Source: Bacteroidales bacterium
GTDB lineage: Bacteria > Bacteroidota > Bacteroidia > Bacteroidales > UBA10428
Direction: 5' to 3'
Length of the DNA: 44,964 nucleotides
NCBI GenBank assembly: GCA_016938235.1
Contig: JAFGVA010000078.1
Coordinates: 1 to 44,964, forward strand
This document shows positions 29,042 through 36,901 of this stretch, piece by piece. The notes beneath the pieces are model-generated. The model was not told the origin of the DNA, did no database searches, and saw only the letters and a program-made list of their open reading frames with translations. A program made the position numbers and the translations under genes. Numbering within the stretch: position 1 is the first letter of the stretch; the number at the start of each line of letters is the position of its first letter.

Positions 29042-29075
29042 GGCTGTTTCATTTATTCTGAAACAGCCGTTTTTT
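29042..29075 (+). terminator. Rho-independent terminator of the SusCD locus
   Basis: GGCTGTTTCA (29042-29051) pairs perfectly with TGAAACAGCC (29059-29068) across a 7-base loop, followed by GTTTTTTATTTT. It is the strongest terminator in the window. Confidence 0.9.
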
Positions 29076-29081
29076 ATTTTA

Positions 29082-29117
29082 ATTCAATTTCAATAATGTA
29101 AAAAATTGAAATTGAAT
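29082..29117. repeat. Perfect 13-bp inverted repeat upstream of the FkbM gene
   Basis: ATTCAATTTCAAT (29082-29094) and ATTGAAATTGAAT (29105-29117) are exact reverse complements with a 10-base spacer. The right arm touches the TAAATTTG box at 29117-29124. It may be an operator or an upstream cassette boundary. Confidence 0.5.
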
Positions 29118-29124
29118 AAATTTG
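29117..29124 (+). promoter_or_regulatory. -7 box for the FkbM gene
   Basis: TAAATTTG matches TAnnTTTG and lies 76 bases before the ATG. No -33 TTTG at the standard distance. Confidence 0.35.
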
Positions 29125-29199
29125 TCTGCCTATGGTAGGAGTTCAAATATTAAGGTATTTTTATTTATTAGTTAGCAAAAATTTAAAACTTGAAATAGA

Positions 29200-30093
29200 A
29201 TGAATATTAAAGACATTAAAAGAACCTACAATCATCCTTTAAATAGGAAAAGAAAGCTAAAAAGTATCGTTAACTATTTTCGACTAGGAGCATACATGAG
29301 ACTGAACAAAAACAAAATGTTTATACATCCCTATATTCATGATACAAAACTATTAGTTGGCAGAAAATCGGCTAGTTCCATGGGACAGTATTTTAATAGT
29401 TTAAATGATTTTGATGAAATGAGTTTGTTATTACATTTTTTAGACAAAAACGATATTTTTGTTGATGTTGGAGCAAATGTTGGAGTATTTTCAGTATTAG
29501 CATCAGGGGTATCAGGTGCTAAAAGTATTGCTATTGAACCTAACGATGAGAACATTGAAATATTGAAACAAAATATTGCAATAAATAACTTACAAAACAA
29601 TATTAACATAGTCAAATGTGTAGTTGGAGAACAGATTGGAGAAATTTCTTTCACAAAAGGTTTAGATTCAATAAATAGAGTAACGAGAGAAGAAGATACT
29701 TCACTTGAAACAGAATTGATAAAAGAAGAAACTCTTGACAATTTACTAAAAAACAATAGACCTAGTTTTATAAAAATAGATGTGGAAGGATTTGAATTAA
29801 ATGTATTAAATGGTGCAAAAAACATTTTACAAGAGCCAAATCTTAAAATATTAATTATTGAAACCAATGGATTATCATCAAAATACCAATTAGATGAAAA
29901 TGAAATATTTAATATATTAGAAAATTTCGGATTCTCTATTTATCGCTATTCACCATTTGAAAGAAATTTAAATAAAGCAGATAAAAAAAATAAACAAGAA
30001 AATTCAATTTTCATAAGAAATAAAGATATTGATGAAGTGATAACAAAAATTAAAAACACTCAAAAACTGCATATCAATGGAATATCATATTGA
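29200..30093 (+). CDS. FkbM family SAM-dependent methyltransferase
   Basis: A 297-residue cytosolic methyltransferase. The SAM-binding glycine motif is FVDVGANVGVFS (87-98), with acidic Glu113 in AIEPNDENIE, and the family-typical FIKIDVEGFELNVLNGA lies near residues 188-204. FkbM proteins usually O-methylate sugars or natural products. Its base composition is visibly more AT-rich than the flanking SusD and receptor genes, and it is flanked by GTTAGC (29171) and GCTAAC (30102). These suggest separate acquisition. No glycan or natural-product cluster adjoins it, so the substrate is unknown. Confidence 0.88.
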   Translation: MNIKDIKRTYNHPLNRKRKLKSIVNYFRLGAYMRLNKNKMFIHPYIHDTKLLVGRKSASSMGQYFNSLNDFDEMSLLLHFLDKNDIFVDVGANVGVFSVLASGVSGAKSIAIEPNDENIEILKQNIAINNLQNNINIVKCVVGEQIGEISFTKGLDSINRVTREEDTSLETELIKEETLDNLLKNNRPSFIKIDVEGFELNVLNGAKNILQEPNLKILIIETNGLSSKYQLDENEIFNILENFGFSIYRYSPFERNLNKADKKNKQENSIFIRNKDIDEVITKIKNTQKLHINGISY

Positions 30094-30101
30094 AAAAAGT
30101 T

Positions 30102-30233
30102 GCTAACACGCATTAAAAAGCATTGGGGTGTAGGTGGTAGTGCGGGCTTTTCAAGCCCGCATCGTATCCCGGTGCACCGAGATACGACCGCAACTCGCAA
30201 TCCCCAACGACTTTTTACTACGATACCGTTAGC
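30102..30233. repeat. 132-bp imperfect palindrome between the FkbM and cupin genes
   Basis: Outer arms are GCTAAC (30102-30107) and GTTAGC (30228-30233). Next inside come AAAAAG-CA-TTGGGG (30115-30128) and CCCCAA-CGA-CTTTTT (30202-30216). The centre holds two hairpins: TGCGGGCTT-TTC-AAGCCCGCA (30141-30161) and CGTATC...GATACG (30163-30186) enclosing CGGTGCACCG. The nested design resembles an integron attC site but the arms do not fit the RYYYAAC/GTTRRRY consensus. Nothing protein-coding is seen here. Confidence 0.65.
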
Positions 30234-30301
30234 GTAAGTGTGCGGGCGACTAACATCAAACCGATGACTTAAAATTTTCTGATTTATAAAAATTTTAAAA
30301 T

Positions 30302-30811
30302 ATGGCAACGATTTTAAAAGCAGACCAAAGAGAATTTAAGGAAAGTCCCAATAAGATTGATAATTACAGGATATTCACAGATGTATCAAGGATTAAAAAA
30401 GGACTAAATCCTGAAAACCTGAACTTTGATTTAAGACAATTAAATCCAGACGAATACTCAGCTCCCTACCATTTTCATAGGTATGCAGAGGAACTTTTTA
30501 TGATAATTTCTGGCTCTGCAACATTGAGAACTCCAAATGGATTAGAAATAGTTAATAATGGTGATTTGATTTTTTTTGAAAAAGGGGAGACTGGGGCACA
30601 TCAGTTATATAATCATACGACTGAGACTTGTGTTTATTTGGACATAAGGACTTATTTTGGTTATGATATTGCTGAATATCCAGACTCAGATAAAATACTT
30701 TTAGCCCCATCATTCGAGATTTTCAAAAAAGACAAGCAAGCAGGCTATTTCGATGGAGAAAGGGACATTAAAGATAAATGGAAGCAAATTGAAAACAAAA
30801 ATGATAAATAG
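30302..30811 (+). CDS. Cupin domain protein
   Basis: A 169-residue protein with one cupin_2 barrel. The metal-binding motif 1 is YHFHRYAEELF (His57, His59, Glu63 or Glu64) and motif 2 is GDLIFFEKGETGAHQLYN (His100). Single-domain cupins of this type may be isomerases, dioxygenases or metal/sugar binders; the sequence does not decide. It lies between a GTTAGC at 30228 and a GCTAAC at 31159, like a cassette. The C-terminal 35 residues are Lys/Asp-rich. Confidence 0.85.
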   Translation: MATILKADQREFKESPNKIDNYRIFTDVSRIKKGLNPENLNFDLRQLNPDEYSAPYHFHRYAEELFMIISGSATLRTPNGLEIVNNGDLIFFEKGETGAHQLYNHTTETCVYLDIRTYFGYDIAEYPDSDKILLAPSFEIFKKDKQAGYFDGERDIKDKWKQIENKNDK

Positions 30812-30928
30812 AAATGGATAAAATGAATTAAAAATACATATCAATCGAATGATTGAGTTAAAAGATGAGATATCTGACTTAAAAAACAAACAAGATTTGG
30901 GTATTCATTAAGTTAATATATTGACTAA

Positions 30929-31150
30929 GTGAGAGATAAAATCGTTTTTACTGACCACGGTGATTGAGATATGTTTTTTGTTCCATCGCATATTGCTTGT
31001 AATAGATTAAAAGATTTACAAGACAAAGGAGAATCAAAAATTAATTCGAATTTTGTTTCAAGTAAGACAAAGCTTTTGTCGATTACGAACAATTACATAA
31101 AAGAGATGCATATAGGTTTTCAGCAATACAACTCAGATATAAATAAATAA
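30929..31150 (+). pseudogene. Decayed small coding remnant
   Basis: From a GTG at 30929 the frame reads VRDKIVFTDHGD, then a TGA, then DMFFVPSHIACNRLKDLQDKGE and on to a TAA at 31148. The part after the TGA could be a 59-residue ORF from the ATG at 30971. No family was recognised. With the short MIELKDEISDLKNKQ frame before it, this looks like a degraded gene. The rest of 30812-31150 holds nothing else I can support. Confidence 0.35.
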
Positions 31151-31152
31151 CA

Positions 31153-31190
31153 CCAGCCGCTAACGCGGTCATAAAATATTGAGGCGAAAT
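31153..31190 (+). repeat. Second cassette-like boundary after the cupin gene
   Basis: CCGCTAACGCGG (31157-31168) followed by ATAAAATATTGAGGCGAAATGG resembles the start of the palindrome at 30102: GCTAACRCG, then an A-run, then ATTGRGGYG. No matching GTTAGC arm is found downstream, so this copy is degenerate or partial. Confidence 0.45.
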
Positions 31191-31410
31191 GGTTATTCGA
31201 GCTTCGGTTCTCGCATCAAAGTTTATTGTACCTTTTTAATCTATTGGGTATTGGTTATTGTGGCAGGTTTGGAAATCAACAGGTATGTTTGTATGAAGTG
31301 TCCAAACACAAAATGTACATTATGTAAGAATAATACACAATGTCAATGAAATTTTGCAACAACAGTAAATTTTCATTTTCTTTATGGGTGAAATCCAACG
31401 CTAAAACCCC

Positions 31411-31959
31411 TTGCAAAAGAATTTGCACAACTTAACGAAAAAAGATTTCGAGGGTCTTTTTAAGTCCTTCTACCCTGCTTTATGTTCGTTTGCCAATAAA
31501 TACATCAACAACCATGAGCTAAGTGAAGATCTAGTGCAGGATGTGTTTTTCAGTTTGTGGAATAATTCTGAAATTACAACTAATATTCAATCGGTAAAAT
31601 CGTATCTCTATTCCTCCGTAAGAAACAAGTGCCTCAACGAAATTAAACACAATAAAATAGTCGATAATCATATTAGCGATGAATTGAGTTCTATTTCTTC
31701 AACTGGTTTCTTCCATGATCATATAATCGAAGAAGAATTGCATAGAATGATTCACAAAGCCATAAAGGAGCTTCCCGAAAAATGTGCGGAAATTATATTA
31801 CTAAGTATCGAAGGACAAAAAAATAACGAAATAGCAGAAACATTAAATATTTCGGTAAATACGGTAAAAACTCAGAAAAAGATTGCTTATCAGCAACTAC
31901 GTATCAAGTTAAAATACCTTTATATCTTATCTCCTATAATTTTTCAAAAATTTTTGTAG
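31411..31959 (+). CDS. ECF RNA polymerase sigma factor
   Basis: A 182-residue extracytoplasmic-function sigma factor of the Bacteroidota FecI-like type. Region 2 is LFKSFYPALCSFANKYINN to EDLVQDVFFSLW (15-50). Region 4 is LPEKCAEIILLSIEGQKNNEIAETLN...SVNTVKTQKKIAY (about 130-168). The start is a TTG at 31411: an in-frame TAA lies three codons upstream and there is no suitable ATG, while the conserved region-2 helix begins near residue 10. A second TTG is four codons later. It is followed after 57 bases by the FecR-like anti-sigma factor, and probably drives the receptor operon. Confidence 0.9.
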   Translation: MQKNLHNLTKKDFEGLFKSFYPALCSFANKYINNHELSEDLVQDVFFSLWNNSEITTNIQSVKSYLYSSVRNKCLNEIKHNKIVDNHISDELSSISSTGFFHDHIIEEELHRMIHKAIKELPEKCAEIILLSIEGQKNNEIAETLNISVNTVKTQKKIAYQQLRIKLKYLYILSPIIFQKFL

Positions 31960-32016
31960 CCTTTTCACCCACTTTTCAGAATTAGTTGTCATAGGATTAA
32001 TTAAACAAATACAACT

Positions 32017-33237
32017 ATGACTTTACCTGACATTCCATATAAAATTGCCGGACTTATTTATAAGCAAATGCGGAATGAAATTAGCGATGCTGAAAATACT
32101 ACACTTAACGAATGGTTAAACAGTTCTGACAAACAGACAGAACTGTACAATAAAATAACCAATGACGAAGCCATTGCAAAGAAATTAAAACTTTACAAAA
32201 AGTTTAATGAAAATACAGCATGGAATAAATTCGAAAAACAACTTGAAATAAAAGCCAAATCAACCAGCCGTTCAATGTTTAGAATTATTTCTTATGCTGC
32301 TGCTGTAATAATACCCTTATTTATTGCCAGCTATTTATTTCTCTTTGAAAAGGAGAAACCTGCGATAGATGATATAATTGTTCCAGGAACCCATATGGCT
32401 GTTTTAACTTTAAGCGATGGTAAAGAAATAAACCTGGATGGTTCTGAAACCAAACAAACTATTGATAACGAGCAGGTTTACATATACAATCAAGAGAGAA
32501 TTCTGAAATATGAACTAAAAGATGAAGAAAATAGCAGTGCTCCTGAAAATAATGCGAAATCTGTTGAACCTCGTTTTAACACCCTTACCATTCCACGTGG
32601 CGGTGAGTATTCAATTGAACTGACCGATGGCACCAAAATCTGGTTAAATGCCGAATCAAAATTGGTTTACCCAATAGAATTTACTGGAAATAACAGGCAG
32701 ATTTATATCGAAGGTGAAGCTTACCTTGAAGTAGCACATAACAGTGTTAAGCCGTTCATTGTAAATACCAGCCTGGTTAATATTACGGTTTTGGGTACCT
32801 CATTCAACATCAGGTCATATGAAAATGACCCGGAAATAGTTACTACGCTAGTTGAAGGCAAAGTAAAACTCACCGGTATCAGCACAAATAATCACGAACA
32901 AATTGTGTTATCTCCCGGAAAGCAGGCCCGGATGATAAAAACAACCAAAACGCTGGAGATATCAGAAGTTGAAACAAACGACTACACTGCATGGAAAGAT
33001 GGCTTACTGGTTTTCAATAACGAAAATCTGGGCAGTATTATGAAGAGGCTTGAAAGATGGTATAATTTCAACTCCATTTTTGAATCAGAGGAGCTTCGTG
33101 AGCTACATTTTTCAGGAACACTTAACAAGTATGACCATATCGATACCATTCTCGATATGATTTCGATAAGCTGTTATATTCAATTTAAATCAGAAGGCAG
33201 AAACATTACTGTAATAAAAAAACCGAATAATAAATAG
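32017..33237 (+). CDS. FecR family anti-sigma factor
   Basis: A 406-residue inner-membrane regulator of the preceding ECF sigma factor. A cytoplasmic N-terminal part (1-85) binds the sigma factor, a single membrane helix covers 89-110 (IISYAAAVIIPLFIASYLFLF), and the periplasmic FecR domain includes TIPRGGEYSIELTDGTKIWLN (about 190-220). The DUF4974-like C-terminus (VFNNENLGSIMKRLERWYN to the end) senses the receptor's STN domain. Gene order sigma, FecR, STN receptor is the standard cell-surface signalling unit. Confidence 0.93.
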   Translation: MTLPDIPYKIAGLIYKQMRNEISDAENTTLNEWLNSSDKQTELYNKITNDEAIAKKLKLYKKFNENTAWNKFEKQLEIKAKSTSRSMFRIISYAAAVIIPLFIASYLFLFEKEKPAIDDIIVPGTHMAVLTLSDGKEINLDGSETKQTIDNEQVYIYNQERILKYELKDEENSSAPENNAKSVEPRFNTLTIPRGGEYSIELTDGTKIWLNAESKLVYPIEFTGNNRQIYIEGEAYLEVAHNSVKPFIVNTSLVNITVLGTSFNIRSYENDPEIVTTLVEGKVKLTGISTNNHEQIVLSPGKQARMIKTTKTLEISEVETNDYTAWKDGLLVFNNENLGSIMKRLERWYNFNSIFESEELRELHFSGTLNKYDHIDTILDMISISCYIQFKSEGRNITVIKKPNNK

Positions 33238-33248
33238 AAAAAATAAAA

Positions 33249-33276
33249 ACCGGGAGATGCAGCAACATATCCCGGT
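33249..33276 (+). other. Intercistronic hairpin between fecR and the receptor gene
   Basis: ACCGGGA (33249-33255) pairs with TCCCGGT (33270-33276), extended by ATG/CAT inside after one mismatch. No U-run follows, so it is more likely an mRNA-stabilising or processing hairpin, or an attenuator, than a terminator. Confidence 0.5.
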
Positions 33277-33322
33277 CAATCAAATTTCTTATGAAATCTG
33301 AAACTTTTAAGCACTTAAAATT

Positions 33323-36004
33323 ATGAAAAAAAAAGGAAAACAAATTTTAAAAAGTACAAAAAAGTGTGCGCCTGTATTATGGGGAAAATTCTCGGCTCCA
33401 AGAATTCCATTAATTCTTTATGCATTATTAATCAGCCAGTTTGTTCTTGCCCAATCACCTAAAGTAAGCCTGAAGGTCGAAAAAAGTGGAATTGAACAAA
33501 TCCTGAAAGAAATAAATAAGCAAACGGGATACAATTATTTGCTGAATCATGAGCAAATTCCCAAAGATATTTCAATAACGGTCGACATTAAAAATTTAAC
33601 AATCGAGAAAGCTCTTGATGAATGCCTCAAAAATCTCTCCTTGGGTTATGAAATCAAAAATAAGGTAATCATTATAAAACCCAAACACGCAAAAGCCAAT
33701 ACTACGGAGACAAACGCATTGTACCAGACTATTCGAGGCAGGATAGTCGACCGGGAATCAAAATTCTCGCTCCCGGGAGCCAATGTAATTATATTGAATT
33801 CCAGTCCACTGATTGGTTCTGTTACTGATCAGAATGGAAACTTCAAGCTCGAAAAAGTACCCATTGGGCGACATAGCCTTAAAACTAGCTACATTGGTTA
33901 CGAAGAACTTATTGTTCCTGAAATTCTTGTTGGTTCAGCCAAAGAAGTTGTGCTGAATCTTCAGATGACCGAATCGGCCTCAGAATTAAAAGAGGTAATA
34001 GTAAGGCCTTATTCAAAAGGTGAAGCCAAAAACGATATGGCTACAGTAAGCGCCCGTTCTTTCTCAGTAGAAGAGTCGCAACGTTATGCAGGTTCAGTGG
34101 GCGATCCCGGAAGAATGGCTCTATCGTTTGCCGGGGTAAATACCGACGATGATGCATCGAACCAGATTGTTATTCGAGGAAATTCGCCGAACTCAATGCT
34201 TTGGCAATTAGAAGGTGTTCAGATACCAATCCCTAACCATTTTGTTATGGAAGGTTGGGATGCCGGGTATGTAAGCTTACTAAATACAAAAATACTGGGG
34301 CCGTCAGATTTCTACACGGGTGCATTTCCGGCAGAATACGGTAACAGTACATCGGGCGTCTTTGATCTTACTTTTAGAAATGGCAATAACCAAAAGTGTG
34401 AAAACACCTTTGAATTTGGAATGCTTGGAGTTGACCTGACAACCGAAGGCCCTTTCAGTAAGAACTACAATGGCTCCTACCTGATAAATTATCGTTATTC
34501 TACCTTCGCTCTAATGAACCTTATTGGGGTAAGAATTGGAGGTGATCTGCTGCCCGAATACACCGATCTTTCGTATAAGTTTTACCTGCCGACAAATAAA
34601 GCCGGTACTTTTTCGATATGGGGATTGGGTGGGCATGCTTATGTTGGAGATATTCCTGAGAAAGATTCAACACTCTGGGACAGCATGCCATACCTCAGAA
34701 ACGGTTACGAAACCAAAACAAACATGGCCGCTACAGGAATTACTCATACCTTTTTCCCTGACAAAAAATCGTACTTTAAAACAATTATTTCGTTTGCTGG
34801 CAACAATAGTATTGACAAAGGCTTTGAGTTAAATGACGATTACAGAAATGAGAATAACTATAGTGAAATTCTTTCATCATCTGCATTGAGATTTTCATCA
34901 TCATACAACAGGAAAATCACTTCAAACCTAACTGCAAGAGCTGGTTTTATATACAGTAAACTTTTTTACAAATATAAATCGAATACTTTTCGGGAAATGG
35001 CTGATACCAGCTTCTGGATTGAAGATTTAAACAGCTCGGGTAAATCTGAAAATATACAGGCATATTTTCAAACAAAATACAGAGTTTTTAAAAACCTTAC
35101 TATCAATGCAGGTGTTCATTCCATGTATTTCAAACTTACGAATGAGCATACCCTGGAACCAAGGGCAGGATTCAGATTATCAATGCGTAATAATCAGTCA
35201 ATAAATGGGGGCTTCGGAGTTCACAGCAAACACGATTACCTTATGACCTATTTCACCATTTTTAAAGATGAGAATGGAAATGTTGAATACCGGAATAGAG
35301 ATTTAAAACTGCAAAAGTCGATGCATTATGTTCTGGGATACTCCAAAATGTTTGGGAGCGATATAAAATTATTGATTGAAACTTATTACCAGCATTTATG
35401 GAATCTGCCGGTTTCTCCGGATTCATCAAAAACATGGACATCTCTTGACGGTAATACTGGCCAGTTTGAGTTCGTTAGCGAAGGTAAAGGCCGAAACTAT
35501 GGTATTGAATTCACATTAGAGAAATATTTTACAAACAACTACTACTTTTTACTAACGAGCACTCTTTATAGTGCCAAATACAAGCCTCTTGATGGCAACT
35601 GGTATAATTCGAGGTACAACAACAGTTATTTAATTAAGGCGCTCGGTGGAAAAGAATTCAACCTTCAGAATAACAATATACTGGGTACGAATATGCGTTT
35701 TATATGGACAGGTGGCAGAAGAATTACCCCTATCGACCGTTCCAAGGTTGGTGCAGAAGATTATGATATTCTGGACCACAAGCGCACGAATGAAAAAATG
35801 CTTTCACCTTATCTAAGACTCGACATTGGAGTGAGTTACAAAATAAACAATGCAAAGCTTGCACATGTATTATCACTCGATATTCAGAATACAACAAACA
35901 GACAAAATGTAGGCGGAGGCTTTTACGATTATTACACTCTCGATTTAATTGAATATACGCTTCAGGGTATTATTCCGGTTTTTAGCTATAAAATAGAATT
36001 CTAA
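33323..36004 (+). CDS. TonB-dependent receptor with N-terminal STN signalling domain
   Basis: An 893-residue outer-membrane receptor. A signal peptide ends at FVLAQ (44). The STN domain (48-128, ILKEINKQTGYNYLLNHEQI) talks to FecR. A CarboxypepD_reg-like domain (139-215, GRIVDRESKFSLPGANVI) and a plug follow (about 235-370, with NQIVIRGNSPNSMLWQLEGV). The C-terminal barrel ends in FSYKIEF with a terminal Phe. It lacks the GYG SusC signature and has no susD partner, so it is not a SusC. Ligand unknown. Two more genes follow at 13 and 2 bases, so the operon has at least five genes. Confidence 0.92.
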   Translation: MKKKGKQILKSTKKCAPVLWGKFSAPRIPLILYALLISQFVLAQSPKVSLKVEKSGIEQILKEINKQTGYNYLLNHEQIPKDISITVDIKNLTIEKALDECLKNLSLGYEIKNKVIIIKPKHAKANTTETNALYQTIRGRIVDRESKFSLPGANVIILNSSPLIGSVTDQNGNFKLEKVPIGRHSLKTSYIGYEELIVPEILVGSAKEVVLNLQMTESASELKEVIVRPYSKGEAKNDMATVSARSFSVEESQRYAGSVGDPGRMALSFAGVNTDDDASNQIVIRGNSPNSMLWQLEGVQIPIPNHFVMEGWDAGYVSLLNTKILGPSDFYTGAFPAEYGNSTSGVFDLTFRNGNNQKCENTFEFGMLGVDLTTEGPFSKNYNGSYLINYRYSTFALMNLIGVRIGGDLLPEYTDLSYKFYLPTNKAGTFSIWGLGGHAYVGDIPEKDSTLWDSMPYLRNGYETKTNMAATGITHTFFPDKKSYFKTIISFAGNNSIDKGFELNDDYRNENNYSEILSSSALRFSSSYNRKITSNLTARAGFIYSKLFYKYKSNTFREMADTSFWIEDLNSSGKSENIQAYFQTKYRVFKNLTINAGVHSMYFKLTNEHTLEPRAGFRLSMRNNQSINGGFGVHSKHDYLMTYFTIFKDENGNVEYRNRDLKLQKSMHYVLGYSKMFGSDIKLLIETYYQHLWNLPVSPDSSKTWTSLDGNTGQFEFVSEGKGRNYGIEFTLEKYFTNNYYFLLTSTLYSAKYKPLDGNWYNSRYNNSYLIKALGGKEFNLQNNNILGTNMRFIWTGGRRITPIDRSKVGAEDYDILDHKRTNEKMLSPYLRLDIGVSYKINNAKLAHVLSLDIQNTTNRQNVGGGFYDYYTLDLIEYTLQGIIPVFSYKIEF

Positions 36005-36017
36005 TTGCAGATAATCA

Positions 36018-36899
36018 ATGAACACAAAAATTAAAGCCTATTACATAAGAAAGACCAAATTTCTTATTCAAAACATTACTTTGTTGTTTTTTATTTCGAT
36101 AACTAACCTTACAGCGCAAAACGATATACAGAAAACAATTAATAACATAAACTTCGGAACAGGTTATTCGCATCTCAGAATGCTCGACCGGCAAGTAACA
36201 CAGTTGGTTTATTCAGCAAATTGTTTACCCATTAGTTTAGGGTATTCTGGTATATCTCAAAGATCAATCTTTCAAATAAACCTATGTTTTGAACCAGGTA
36301 TGATTGGTAGTTCCGGAATATATAAAAACCGCAAAGTAATACTTGAAAGCACTAATTCTTCCGGAGTTCTTGAATCACAAGAATTTATTATTCCGAAGAC
36401 CGGTATTTTTAAAGATGTTTTTAATGTTTCATACCATCACCGGATCTTTATGAAAGATTCTAAATTCAGTTTTTATGCAGGTGGAACTTTTGTCCAGTAT
36501 TTTTATTTGTCGTTTAGTGTTGTTCCAATATTATTTATGTCCGAAATCTCTCTAAACCCCTCATTAATTGGTATATATAAATTAAATGAAACGATTAAGG
36601 TTGAGGGAAATATTTCCTTCCCGGTATTCGGAATAAATACCAGGCTTCCTTATTGTAATGACCCTGTTGATGGTGAGCATGGATATACTTATGTGACTTT
36701 TAGGACAGGGAGCAGAATAGCAAGTTTCAATAATTATCAAAAAATGGTTTTAAATCTTGAAATTGAAAAACAACTTAGTTCAAAATGGTCGGTTTCTGCC
36801 GATTATAGGTTTTATTGGTTTCGTTATTCTCAAGAAAAAACTATTCAAGCATATGATAATAGCGTAAGCCTTAACCTAAAACGAAAAATTCTGAAATAA
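36018..36899 (+). CDS. Hypothetical protein, probable outer-membrane barrel
   Basis: No family was recognised. The 293-residue protein has a hydrophobic signal (ITLLFFISITNLTAQ, cleavage near residue 34). It then shows a run of alternating amphipathic strands with aromatic ends (VNVSYHHRIFM-like, FSFYAGGTFVQYFYLSF, WSVSADYRFYWFRYS) and ends SLNLKRKILK. This is the look of a small 8-12 strand outer-membrane barrel. It is translated directly after the STN receptor, so it may belong to the same uptake or surface system. Confidence 0.65.
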   Translation: MNTKIKAYYIRKTKFLIQNITLLFFISITNLTAQNDIQKTINNINFGTGYSHLRMLDRQVTQLVYSANCLPISLGYSGISQRSIFQINLCFEPGMIGSSGIYKNRKVILESTNSSGVLESQEFIIPKTGIFKDVFNVSYHHRIFMKDSKFSFYAGGTFVQYFYLSFSVVPILFMSEISLNPSLIGIYKLNETIKVEGNISFPVFGINTRLPYCNDPVDGEHGYTYVTFRTGSRIASFNNYQKMVLNLEIEKQLSSKWSVSADYRFYWFRYSQEKTIQAYDNSVSLNLKRKILK

Positions 36900-36901
36900 C
36901 T

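Noticed and set aside
30102-30233. A true integron attC site
   Set aside because: The arms TGCTAAC and GTTAGCG do not fit RYYYAAC and GTTRRRY, and no integrase gene is in the window; kept only as cassette-like.
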